Assembly (NCBI GenBank): GCA_964356315.1
Contig: CAYHHA010000009.1
Span: forward strand, 1-52,366
Length of the DNA: 52,366 bases
From: CAYGFH01 sp964356315
Lineage (GTDB): Bacteria > Patescibacteriota > Microgenomatia > UBA10105 > UBA927
Reading direction: 5' to 3'
Shown: positions 32,912-41,257 of the stretch, in pieces
How the letters are laid out: each line of letters begins with the position of its first letter
Numbering within the stretch: position 1 is the stretch's first letter
The notes under the pieces: model-generated
What the model saw: only the letters and a program-made list of their open reading frames with translations
Database searches by the model: none
What the model was told of the DNA's origin: nothing
Program-made: the position numbers and the translations under genes

Positions 32912-33954
32912 AAAAGCGCCTTGACATACGATGCCATTGTTTCTTTGGCTACCCGTTTCCAGGAATATTGAGATACCCACTCAAGCCCGTCTGAAATCAT
33001 TTTTTTCTTTTTTTCACTAGCCAGAGAGGCCACTCTCTGAATTCCGTCCGAAATAGATGTAGGACTCTCTGGGTCCACTAGGAAAGATGGACCAGCAATT
33101 TCCTTTAAAGACGATGTATTGGAAGATATAACAGGACAACCCAACGACATAGCATCAACGACAGGAAACCCAAATCCTTCATAAAAGGATGGTTGTACGA
33201 GACACAGCGCTCTTGCATACAATGCCGATAATTCCGGTTGTGTTACAAAACCTGGCATATGAATATATGGTCCAAGCGCAAGCTTTGAGATAAGACTATG
33301 TATTTCCACTACCTCCGACAAAGCCGTGTCACAAAAAGCGTTTCCAACAAGCACGAGATGTAGAGAAGGTATTTTTTTTCTGGACAGCGAAAACGCTTGG
33401 ATAAGTCCAAGTACGTTTTTGTTCCAATTTACATCCCCAACATAGAGAATATAGGGAATTCCATTAGCAATAGCATTTGTAGCGCTATTTGGTACAGATT
33501 CTTTAGAAGACTTTTTTTCCACAGATGGAGCCAAATACACCACGTCCACAGAATCAGGAGATCGCCGTAGTATGCGACAGATATCTTTTTTGGATGTATT
33601 GGAATCCGTTATCACCCGAGAAACGCCCAAAAGAGAAAGTTTTTGCATCTGAAATCGCAAAGCCCCTTTTACACCAGAAGGAAATTTCTCTGGGAATACC
33701 AATGGAATCATATCGTGTATTGTTACGACACTCGGATATTTTCTGATAAGGGGTAACGTCATAAAAAAAGGGTCGAAATAGGGATAATGCACTAGAGAGC
33801 AAGATTCTGGAATATCATGCTGATGAGTTATAAGCGAAAATGAATGATCCTTCTCATACATTTGGAGAGCTTCCACCAGTTTTTTGGTATAGACCCCAAC
33901 TCCTCTTCCATTGTGTCCAGTCTGAAGTGGTGATATATCTATGGCAATATTCAT
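32908..33954 (-). CDS. GT4 family glycosyltransferase
   Basis: A 348-residue GT-B enzyme with both domains. The N-terminus reads MNIAIDISPLQTGHNGRGVG. The second domain starts near residue 178 with YVGDVNWNKNVLGLIQAFSL, and the donor site YEGFGFPVVDAM follows near 260, with D replacing the second conserved glutamate. Its start resembles the truncated GT4 at 1194-1745 and the intact one at 58-1197. No membrane segment is seen. Sugar and acceptor are unknown. Confidence 0.9.
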   Translation of the reverse strand: MNIAIDISPLQTGHNGRGVGVYTKKLVEALQMYEKDHSFSLITHQHDIPESCSLVHYPYFDPFFMTLPLIRKYPSVVTIHDMIPLVFPEKFPSGVKGALRFQMQKLSLLGVSRVITDSNTSKKDICRILRRSPDSVDVVYLAPSVEKKSSKESVPNSATNAIANGIPYILYVGDVNWNKNVLGLIQAFSLSRKKIPSLHLVLVGNAFCDTALSEVVEIHSLISKLALGPYIHMPGFVTQPELSALYARALCLVQPSFYEGFGFPVVDAMSLGCPVISSNTSSLKEIAGPSFLVDPESPTSISDGIQRVASLASEKKKKMISDGLEWVSQYSWKRVAKETMASYVKALL

Positions 33955-33967
33955 GATCTTTCCGTTA

Positions 33968-35359
33968 TTATACTGTGTTTGACCCTTTTTTCACCAGACG
34001 ACTGATGGGATACTGGGAAAATATAGATAGCAAACTTAACATAGATAGAACAAAAGATACTACCCTCACGGGTGTTTGTTCAAAAATAAACTGCACCTCA
34101 TGGCTCCCTTTAGGAACCGGTATTGCAAGAACTCCTTCTTGTTCGATTGATTTTGTAACTTTTTTCGTATCTATGTACGCACTCCATCCTGGGAAATAGT
34201 AGATATTTGCAACCACTTCCCCATCTCGGTTCATATCAACGCGTATTTCCTTTTTCAGATAAGAATCAGAAATCATCGCATTTATATTTCCGCCAGATAC
34301 TACAAATCTTTTTTCAAATCGTTCTTTTTTCCACGGAGACCAAATTGTCGAGAAACTATTTCCCATAGAAGAGGTACCATCAGTAAAATTTCTTCTTGCC
34401 ATATAATATGCTTCATTCCTTGGCTCATATGTCACTGGTCTCGAATAAGAAAACGCGACCATCACAGCAAAGAACATCACGCAAAGTCGAATAAACGGTG
34501 TACGTATACTCGATAGAAAAATTGCAGAAGCAATAGCGGTGATAGGTATGCTATAGGAAAGTAGTCTCCAAGGGTACTGAACAAACTGAAGTGGAGCAAT
34601 AAAAGACCAAATAGGCTCAGTGACTGGAAAAATCAGCAGTAAACCAACAACCAAGAAAGAAAAACAAAGAATATACACCGAACGAATATCTCTCTGGGGA
34701 TATTTTCTAATTATAAATACTGATCCAATTATCGTGAGTAGTGGGCCAAGCCCGATCTGAAATGATATTTTGCTACCCAGTGCTCCAGTGGAAGAAAACT
34801 GGGTTCCCCATGATGGGATTAGCAGTTCATACAGCTGGACAAAATGCTCACGGAAATTCACGGTATTTAGTCCTACGACAAATTTTTGCTCGAGAAGTGC
34901 CGGAAGCCAAAAAAAGGAAGCGGAGAAAACACCCAATATATAAAACCAAACCATCCTGGGACACCGCATCATGCTATAGAACAAGATAAAAGGAGAAAAT
35001 AACATCGCCATTATGTTGTGGCTTAAAATCAACAAGCCAGTAAACAAAGCCAAAAGAGGAAAAAATCGTTTTTCTATAAAAAATAGTATCCAAAACACCA
35101 AAGCTATTGCCCAAATCTCTCCAATAGATCCCCGTACGTACATATCTACAAATAGGTACGGCACATACATAGAAATGACCGCAGATAATGCAGAAATCTT
35201 CCACGGAAAAAGCCGCTGCAACCAGAGAAATATGCCAAGTGCCAAAAATATATATCCGAAAGCCAGAGATATCTGAAACGCGTACACTGCATCGTGAGTA
35301 ACCATACGAACAGCACTACCAATATAATTGGGAAGTGGATAATGAAATTGGAAAATTGG
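33968..35359 (-). CDS. 6-PTPS-related GT-C-like membrane protein, N-terminus lost in gap
   Basis: The 463 residues visible start at PIFQFHYPLPNYIGSAV, which lines up with residues ~70-80 of the homologues at 38054-39724 and 47102-48733, so about 70-80 N-terminal residues lie in the assembly gap. About nine membrane segments follow, then an outer domain with YFPGWSAYIDTKK and a VPKGSHEVQFIFEQTPVRV end, shared with those homologues. Such proteins are labelled 6-pyruvoyl-tetrahydropterin-synthase-related but resemble GT-C glycosyltransferases. It reads without a stop into the Ns, but the next segment is a different gene. Confidence 0.83.
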   Translation of the reverse strand, partial: PIFQFHYPLPNYIGSAVRMVTHDAVYAFQISLAFGYIFLALGIFLWLQRLFPWKISALSAVISMYVPYLFVDMYVRGSIGEIWAIALVFWILFFIEKRFFPLLALFTGLLILSHNIMAMLFSPFILFYSMMRCPRMVWFYILGVFSASFFWLPALLEQKFVVGLNTVNFREHFVQLYELLIPSWGTQFSSTGALGSKISFQIGLGPLLTIIGSVFIIRKYPQRDIRSVYILCFSFLVVGLLLIFPVTEPIWSFIAPLQFVQYPWRLLSYSIPITAIASAIFLSSIRTPFIRLCVMFFAVMVAFSYSRPVTYEPRNEAYYMARRNFTDGTSSMGNSFSTIWSPWKKERFEKRFVVSGGNINAMISDSYLKKEIRVDMNRDGEVVANIYYFPGWSAYIDTKKVTKSIEQEGVLAIPVPKGSHEVQFIFEQTPVRVVSFVLSMLSLLSIFSQYPISRLVKKGSNTV

Positions 35360-35459
35360 NNNNNNNNNNNNNNNNNNNNNNNNNNNNNNNNNNNNNNNNN
35401 NNNNNNNNNNNNNNNNNNNNNNNNNNNNNNNNNNNNNNNNNNNNNNNNNNNNNNNNNNN
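35360..35459. other. Assembly gap of 100 Ns
   Basis: Exactly 100 Ns, the usual placeholder for a gap of unknown size. The flanks show no shared sequence. By comparison with homologues at least ~200 coding bases are missing, so the true distance exceeds 100. Confidence 0.98.
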
Positions 35460-36463
35460 CCCATCCACATATACGGTAGATGTCGAAGCTCCAAAGAAAA
35501 AGACAATACAATGGTAAACCAATAAATAAAGGCATACTTCGACAGAGGAAGAAGTGAAGCAATCATAATAATCCATACTGCGTACCATGGATATAATTCC
35601 TCTCGAAGTGGAGCAACTACAATAAAAACAAAGGACATCAAACAATACGCAATTAGCAGCGTTTTTTCCCATGGTATACGTTTAACAAAAAATAGTGGTG
35701 AAAGGATTACAGTTGCTCCTTTTGTAAACCACGATAAAAAAATTAGCAGGAAACCTAAAATCTTCGACCTCATTGGATTCGCCGTCCATAACCAAAAACC
35801 AACCAACGCAAGTAGCATCATAAATATATCATTATGTCCTGACACCAATGCTTCTATTAACACAAGTGGATTTAGTGCAAAAAATATAACATTTTTGTAC
35901 GATTGTGTAGTCTTATAAATGAAATACGAGAATAGTGCATATGCAATTGCATTGATACATTTAAATGCTATTATCGTTTGCCAGATGCTGTCCATTCCTA
36001 AAAAATGTGGAACAAATGAAATAAGTATCCATACAGGACCATACAATGCGTATTTGTTTGCGGCCCTCGTAAATGCTAGATATGGCTCATTGGGAATTTC
36101 TATTGGCATCACAACATAAGGGTTTTCGCCATAAAAATAGGTCATTTTTGCCGTTGTTATATAGTTAAAAAGGTCATGAGTCAACGCAGGATATGAAAAG
36201 ACAAGAATCGCGCACACACCCAACAAAACCATCGACATTTTCCACAACCCGTGAATAAGCGAACGAATATATACCCAATATAATCCGAAAAGTATCACCA
36301 TAAATACTATTGAAGCAATTGGTCGCTGTTCAAAAACAAGTTGTCGCACTGGCTCATGAAACATTGAAAATGCAAGAGAAGTTGAAAGCTCAAGATTTGG
36401 ATCCACAAATCCAAATGAAAATATCGAAAGACTTATCAGTAAAATGAAAAGAATAATAATCAT
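35460..36463 (-). CDS. GT-C mannosyltransferase-like membrane protein, C-terminus lost in gap
   Basis: About 334 residues are visible, with about nine hydrophobic segments. The loop HDLFNYITTAKMTYFYGENPYVV (in parts) and PNEPYLAFTRAANKYALYGPVW resemble polyprenol-phosphate-mannose-dependent alpha-1,6-mannosyltransferases, and HNDIFMMLLALVGFWL continues the pattern. The 3' end runs into the Ns after LRHLPYMWM. The ATG at 36463 is preferred over a TTG ten codons upstream, because that stretch is read from a palindromic repeat. It is a separate gene from the one beyond the gap. Confidence 0.8.
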
Positions 36464-36474
36464 AATTATGTATA

Positions 36475-36497
36475 TGTCATCGCGAGCTCGCAATGGC
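36475..36497. repeat. Palindromic element GTCATCGCGAGCTCGCAATGGC
   Basis: A short copy with CGCGAGCTCGC at its centre, a near-perfect dyad, lies between the GT-C gene and the DUF5667 gene. It resembles the element at 5229-5272 and may belong to the same dispersed family. Confidence 0.5.
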
Positions 36498-36510
36498 AGA
36501 CCCAGATAGA

Positions 36511-37044
36511 CTATTCAATAAACTTTTGCAGTACTTCACTTCGAAGTAGTTTTGATGTCTCTATATATTGTTTAAGATCCAAGTTCGTAGCTTCATCTTT
36601 TTCTGGTGTCCAAACGAACTGCTCTGGAACTTGGCTTGAGATTCCATTTAATACTTCAATGTGTTTTGATGCGCTGTCTACCAGCAGTGTTTCGAAAGCA
36701 GATGTATCTATATTCTTTGCTTTTGCGGTGTATAAGGATTCTGGGATCGACGAGAATTGATCATAAGAACGCTTTAGCGCATCACTCGCGAGGAGATATT
36801 GTTTATATTCAAATAATGTTTTTGCCTCCACGAGGTATTTATCTGAAAGCATCAGATGATACTTAACCTGCGCAATATCACCGAAATACCAGTACGCTTT
36901 TACGCTATCTATTATTCTGGAAATTTTGTATATCTTGTTTCCAGGCATATACGATGGATACGGCAACATGTATTCGGCTTGAACGGAGACAACAAGGGAT
37001 AAGTAGATAGTAGTAAGTAGTAAGGTGAAGATAATTTTTTTCAT
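36511..37044 (-). CDS. Exported DUF5667-domain protein
   Basis: A 177-residue protein with an N-terminal signal peptide (MKKIIFTLLLTTIYLSLVVSVQA) and a predominantly helical remainder. EYMLPYPSYMPGNKIYKISRIIDSVK matches the opening of DUF5667 proteins common in Patescibacteria, and a helical hairpin follows (LSDKYLVEAKTLFEYKQYLLA). It should be outside the membrane, soluble or periplasm-like. Function is unknown. Part of the signal peptide is encoded by TTACTAC heptamers (36990-37025). The start used here is three codons inside the longest frame, at the usual MKK. Confidence 0.82.
   Translation of the reverse strand: MKKIIFTLLLTTIYLSLVVSVQAEYMLPYPSYMPGNKIYKISRIIDSVKAYWYFGDIAQVKYHLMLSDKYLVEAKTLFEYKQYLLASDALKRSYDQFSSIPESLYTAKAKNIDTSAFETLLVDSASKHIEVLNGISSQVPEQFVWTPEKDEATNLDLKQYIETSKLLRSEVLQKFIE
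36990..37025. repeat. TTACTAC heptamers inside a signal peptide
   Basis: Read on the minus strand: TTACTAC, TTACTAC, TATCTAC, TTATCCC, TTGTTGT, all 7 bases apart. They encode LLLTTIYLSLVV, the hydrophobic core of the DUF5667 protein's signal peptide. The unit matches the array at 5281-5322. Confidence 0.65.
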
Positions 37045-37062
37045 AGCTGCCACTTGTACACT

Positions 37063-38072
37063 TTATAAACTTTTGAACTTTATAGACTTTATGAACTTAA
37101 AATATGCCATCGGAAAATGGAGTGCACTGTATAGGGCAAATTCAAATCCTGTCAGACCATCTACAAATCCTTTATGTCTTACATAAATGGAGAGAAATAT
37201 GATCAAGGGTTTTATCAGACAATACTGGAAAAATACTANNNNNNNNNNNNNNNNNNNNNNNNNNNNNNNNNNNNNNNNNNNNNNNNNNNNNNNNNNNNNN
37301 NNNNNNNNNNNNNNNNNNNNNNNNNNNNNNNNNNNNNNTAAATGGAGAGAAATATGATCAAGGGTTTTATCAGACAATACTGGAAAAATACTACGATACT
37401 AGGTTCAGTACTCTTCGCAATTTCTTTCGCCGTTAAGGTGGTGTATGTATCCGCCTTTTTCCAATAGTCAACACGCGTCATATAAGTATAATGCTCCATT
37501 GGAGAGAGCAACGTCTCCACTTCTCCATCTACCGCTATTTGTTCATGAACACTTTTGCAGGGGAAATGAGCTTTCCTATTTCGGACAAGGCGTATCACCG
37601 CGTCGGGATACTGTCCGCCTTTTTTCATAAAATGTCCCCAGAAATAGTTACGACGAGGGATATAGTAACCATTGAATTTGGATAATGGATGATGGATCGT
37701 GGATGGATGATTCTGGATGGTGGATTTTTCTTGTATATTGTTATTAGATAATCCATGATCAAATATCAAAGATCCAATCTCTTGTTTTAGTTCGCTTGTG
37801 ACCACCTCATCCGCATCGAGTTGTAAAATCCACTCCCCTTCGCAGGCGTCCAGCGCTTTTTGCTTATTGATATGAAATATTGCCGGATTATCCGTCTGGA
37901 TTATTTTTTCTGTAAATTTTCTTGCGAGTTCTACTGTTTTATCTGTCGATCCCCCATCTACAATGATAATCTCATCCGCAATATCCGCGACAGATACTAA
38001 ACACGCTTGAATATTTTTTTCTTCGTTATATACGGCAATTGCAACAGATAACGTTATTTTTTTCGATTCCAT
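37063..38072 (-). CDS. GT2 family glycosyltransferase (WaaE/KdtX-like), split by an artefactual gap
   Basis: A GT2 enzyme starting MESKKITLSVAIAVYNEEKN, with IIVDGGSTDKTVEL and the metal motif QLDADEVV, as in WaaE/KdtX-type transferases. The 100-N gap at 37239-37338 cuts it, but the 55 bases either side of the gap are identical. Removing the Ns and one copy leaves 855 bases, a continuous frame of 284 residues ending FIKSIKFKSL. Residues ~98-131 contain a heptad-repeat insertion (STIQNHP, STIHHPL). The start is eight codons inside the longest frame and overlaps the preceding GT-C gene by 19 bases. Confidence 0.87.
37184..37238. repeat. 55-bp duplicate, left copy beside gap
   Basis: Identical to 37339-37393 on the other side of the Ns. 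Most likely the same DNA present at both contig ends. Confidence 0.95.
37239..37338. other. Assembly gap of 100 Ns (probably no missing sequence)
   Basis: Exactly 100 Ns flanked by identical 55-base ends. The contigs probably overlap and the real gap is zero. Confidence 0.97.
37339..37393. repeat. 55-bp duplicate, right copy beside gap
   Basis: Second copy of the 55 bases at 37184-37238. Collapsing the two restores the GT2 reading frame. Confidence 0.95.
37678..37778. repeat. Inverted heptad repeat inside the GT2 gene
   Basis: The left arm 37678-37726 contains GGATAAT, GGATGAT, GGATCGT-like units. The right arm 37747-37778 contains ATCCATG and GATCCAA units, with a 20-base core between. It is in frame and adds about 30 polar residues to a GT2 enzyme just after its DADE region. 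Confidence 0.83.
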
Positions 38073-39724
38073 AGTACAGATATAATCATGACACAAAAAA
38101 GAATACCAATGCTACCTATTGAGATATAATTTGCAAACGTACGGATTTTTGTATCTTCAAATCGCACGCTAATGGTATGAGTACCAGGCAAAATAGCGTA
38201 GGTCATTAAACCGCGATAATTGGGATTCTGAAATTGAATAGGAGTTTTTGCTCCATCTACAGACACGCTCCAACCTGGGAAGTATACGGTATTTTCAAGC
38301 ATGAGTGTGGGTTTTGTTGCGATGACAACAAAATCATGCCTTGTTGTAGATCTGGATGTTTGTGATATCGTCGCCTCTCCATCGATAACCTGAGAGGTAG
38401 CAGTAGGCGTATGCTCCATAAACCGTATAGACCATATAGGACTGCTTTCACCGGTATCGGTAGTACTCATATATATACCGGTAAAGAACGACTCGTGTTT
38501 TTGTGCATATCCTTTTGGATGCCACATACCAACAGTTGATAAAATAATCAATAAACAATAAGCAATAAACAGTCCTTGAAGCTTGATTTTGGATATCCGA
38601 TTATGGATAAAAGAATGCGAAGAAATAGACTCTATCCCGACTGCGCCAATAACTGCGACTAGAAAGGTCGTGACAGATAAGAATCGCCAGGGGAATTGAA
38701 ATTTTTGCAGAAGTGTAAATGTGGACCAAACAGGTTTTGAAATACTAGTCATAAGTGCGAGCGTTAGTGCTAAAAGTAGGAGACTTCCAAACAGCATAAC
38801 CTTGCTCTTTCGCTCTGAAATTTTTCCCAATATAAAAAGAGAGGCCACGATACCGATGAGTCCGGAAATTCCCAGAGACTTTGACAATAAATCCGTTCCT
38901 CCGAAATTCCAAGGAGAATAGAAGAAATGTGTCCAAGGAACAAATCGCTCAAGCACTTCCCCTGCCGTCACTATATCGCGAAGCGTATATTTGCCTTCAA
39001 AAAACGCAGGGATCCAGAAAAAGGAAGCAAGACCAAAACCTAGAAACAAAGACAAGAAACAAGAAACAAGAAACAAGAAGCGATTTTTTGATTCAAATAA
39101 CACCAGATATAAGCTGTATAATGCGAAGATTGGCAGAAACATAATCGCAATTGCATTGTGTGCAAGCAAGAGAAAGCCAAGTGAAATAGATAAACCGATT
39201 CCATAGATCATTTTTTGATTTTTTGATAACAGATACAGGAAATAACATATCAGTGGTGGGAAAATAAACGCAACATGCTCGCCGATAGCCCCTCGAACAT
39301 AGAGGTCTACAAACCGATAGGGAGCAAACCCATAGAGAAGGGAGCCGACCAATGCAGCGTTTTCTCCGTATGACCGACGCAACCATATAAACATTGTGTA
39401 TATGCTTACTATGTAACTCAGTGCAAATACCAATTTTGTACTATCGATCAAAGAAAACCCAACAGAGTAAAAAAACGATGCCACATAGGAAGATAGCGGA
39501 TACAGAAACATAAGGATCGGATGTCCGTATCCCCAATTCAAATTTGAAGCCCATCTGGGGACCACAATCCCCTCATGCAGAGACGCATAAAAGTTTGCAA
39601 TTCTTGCCACATGATCTTGTCCGTCATGGGTAATGGGAAGTCCGGGAGTAAGAAGTGACACTACTGGAAACAAAGAAGCTATCAAGAGCCATAGCCAGAT
39701 CGGAATGTTTCGTACCTGTTTCAT
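38054..39724 (-). CDS. 6-PTPS-related GT-C-like membrane protein
   Basis: A 556-residue protein with about 11 membrane segments and an outer C-terminal domain. The first outer loop reads LPITHDGQDHVARIANFY and PRWASNLNWGYGHPI, with an acidic HDG site typical of this GT-C-like group. The C-terminal domain has YFPGWSVSVDGAKTPIQFQN and GTHTISVRFEDTKIR. It is a close relative of 47102-48733 and of the broken gene at 33968. Part of one membrane helix (FLFLVSCFLSLFLG) is encoded by ACAAGAA heptamers. The label 6-pyruvoyl-tetrahydropterin-synthase-related is historical; a glycan role is more likely. Confidence 0.85.
   Translation of the reverse strand: MKQVRNIPIWLWLLIASLFPVVSLLTPGLPITHDGQDHVARIANFYASLHEGIVVPRWASNLNWGYGHPILMFLYPLSSYVASFFYSVGFSLIDSTKLVFALSYIVSIYTMFIWLRRSYGENAALVGSLLYGFAPYRFVDLYVRGAIGEHVAFIFPPLICYFLYLLSKNQKMIYGIGLSISLGFLLLAHNAIAIMFLPIFALYSLYLVLFESKNRFLFLVSCFLSLFLGFGLASFFWIPAFFEGKYTLRDIVTAGEVLERFVPWTHFFYSPWNFGGTDLLSKSLGISGLIGIVASLFILGKISERKSKVMLFGSLLLLALTLALMTSISKPVWSTFTLLQKFQFPWRFLSVTTFLVAVIGAVGIESISSHSFIHNRISKIKLQGLFIAYCLLIILSTVGMWHPKGYAQKHESFFTGIYMSTTDTGESSPIWSIRFMEHTPTATSQVIDGEATISQTSRSTTRHDFVVIATKPTLMLENTVYFPGWSVSVDGAKTPIQFQNPNYRGLMTYAILPGTHTISVRFEDTKIRTFANYISIGSIGILFCVMIISVLWNRKK
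39037..39080. repeat. ACAAGAA heptamer array inside a membrane-helix coding region
   Basis: About five ACAAGAA/ACAAAGA units at 7-base spacing, in frame, encode part of a transmembrane segment on the minus strand. The paralogue at 47102 has the same length here, so the array seems to have replaced sequence rather than lengthened it. No opposite arm is seen. Confidence 0.8.
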
Positions 39725-41256
39725 GGATACAACCTCTTTTCCAAGATAATGCCATTATATAAAGTCTTTTTCCAAACAGTCTCCCCACCCTGAACAACAG
39801 TTTCAAGCCACCCCTTTTGCCTCCATGGCTGACCGTTATCCGGTTCTATCAAAAGATATGCAATCCCGTGTTTTTCTTTTCCAGGGAAATATCCGTATGT
39901 TTGTTTTCCATAGGTTAGAAACAGATAGTCGTACGCATATGTATAAATTGGCGGGACGAAAATAAATTCAGAAAACGGTTGACCATTGGCGTCCTTATAC
40001 ATCATATCGACAACGGTTTTTTTTGCTTGGATTTTATCGATGACATTGGTGTCATGTATATCTATGGTGTAGGAAATATATTGCCTGAAAATGGATCCTA
40101 TCAAAACAGTGATTAGAAAGACGCCACAGACGACTGCGCTAACTTTCGCTACCATGCTAGTTTTCAGATTCCTCCAAATTGCTACCATACTCAAAGTAAA
40201 CAGCAAGATATATCCGATTCGTGTATGAGTCAGATAATAATCCCATACCGTGTTATTGAGAAACAAAAACCCGATCCAGGTCACTATTGTCATAACTAAA
40301 ATGAAATATATAAATTTCCGTAACGAACGGTCTTTTACTAAAAATAACCCAACTACAATAAATGGAACAACGAGTTTAAGTGCGATCATCTGTTTTGCCC
40401 AAACAATCCATCCAAATTCAAATGTAAACGTATTATAAAAATTGTTCCAATAATCAAATTTATGGTTGGCCAGTCGAATAGGATCAAACATTGGCGTGTT
40501 AATACCTGATGAGCTCCCGACGGTTACATACAAAATTGCTGATCGTACTGCCATAAAATTATGACGAAATTCGAAAAAAATCATCGGTGAATATGCCGCA
40601 ACTATAGAAAACAAACACAATACATATACTTTCCAGTCAGAAATCCGGTACACAAGAGGAATTGCCAGAGCAATTGCAACCGTCAGTGGAACAGCCACTC
40701 CAAGCTGGGAATGATAGGTAAAGCCTGCGATAAAAAGAGCCAGTGGCGCATATAGTTTTGCATTTGATGGAATCTTGTAGACGAAGTAGATAGCAAGCAT
40801 GACAAATATAGTGATCGGATGACTACTCCATATAAATCGAGACTGAGACACGATAAGTGGCGATACTGCTACAAAAAATGTTGCGAGAACTGCGCCGACT
40901 CTCCCACCAATTTCATATCCAAATTTAACAGCAAACAGCATTGCCAGAACCCCAAACACCACCATGAAAACCAAAGCTCCCATAGGGTTCCCAGCAAATA
41001 GGATATATGCAAGTGATATTAGATAAAAATATCCCGGCCCATGAAAGATACCGTTAATTCCGGCAACTCCAGAACCTGCCTCTGCACCGATCAGTGTCAG
41101 CTTATGGTTCTCGATAATATTGTATGCTGCTAAATAGTCGCGTCCATGATCCAGTCCAAATAAAAAGTTTCCGTTTATAAGCTCTACAGACCGAAGCGCG
41201 ACACCCCATAAAAGGATCATTGATATGAGAAGAAAATAGATCCGTGTTTTGTTCAT
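39721..41256 (-). CDS. GT39/ArnT-like GT-C glycosyltransferase
   Basis: A 511-residue membrane protein with about ten hydrophobic segments. The first outer loop reads FGLDHGRDYLAAYNI, with D36 and D40 as candidate catalytic aspartates; the second has GIFHGPGYFYLISLAYILFAGNP, as in ArnT/PMT_2-type proteins. These enzymes take a sugar from a polyprenyl phosphate and add it outside the membrane. It overlaps the next gene by ATGA and is one base from the GT39 gene upstream. Donor and acceptor are unknown. Confidence 0.85.
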   Translation of the reverse strand: MNKTRIYFLLISMILLWGVALRSVELINGNFLFGLDHGRDYLAAYNIIENHKLTLIGAEAGSGVAGINGIFHGPGYFYLISLAYILFAGNPMGALVFMVVFGVLAMLFAVKFGYEIGGRVGAVLATFFVAVSPLIVSQSRFIWSSHPITIFVMLAIYFVYKIPSNAKLYAPLALFIAGFTYHSQLGVAVPLTVAIALAIPLVYRISDWKVYVLCLFSIVAAYSPMIFFEFRHNFMAVRSAILYVTVGSSSGINTPMFDPIRLANHKFDYWNNFYNTFTFEFGWIVWAKQMIALKLVVPFIVVGLFLVKDRSLRKFIYFILVMTIVTWIGFLFLNNTVWDYYLTHTRIGYILLFTLSMVAIWRNLKTSMVAKVSAVVCGVFLITVLIGSIFRQYISYTIDIHDTNVIDKIQAKKTVVDMMYKDANGQPFSEFIFVPPIYTYAYDYLFLTYGKQTYGYFPGKEKHGIAYLLIEPDNGQPWRQKGWLETVVQGGETVWKKTLYNGIILEKRLYP

Positions 41257-41257
41257 A

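Noticed and set aside
33968..36493. A giant GT-C fusion protein
   Set aside because: The two halves belong to different families and are joined only through 100 Ns.
37040..37090. Another heptamer array (ACTTTAT-like)
   Set aside because: The spacing is 8-9 bases and irregular, so it was not counted in the heptamer family.
39037..39080. Repeat insertion lengthening a membrane helix
   Set aside because: The paralogue at 47102 has the same length in this region, so it is replacement or chance rather than insertion.
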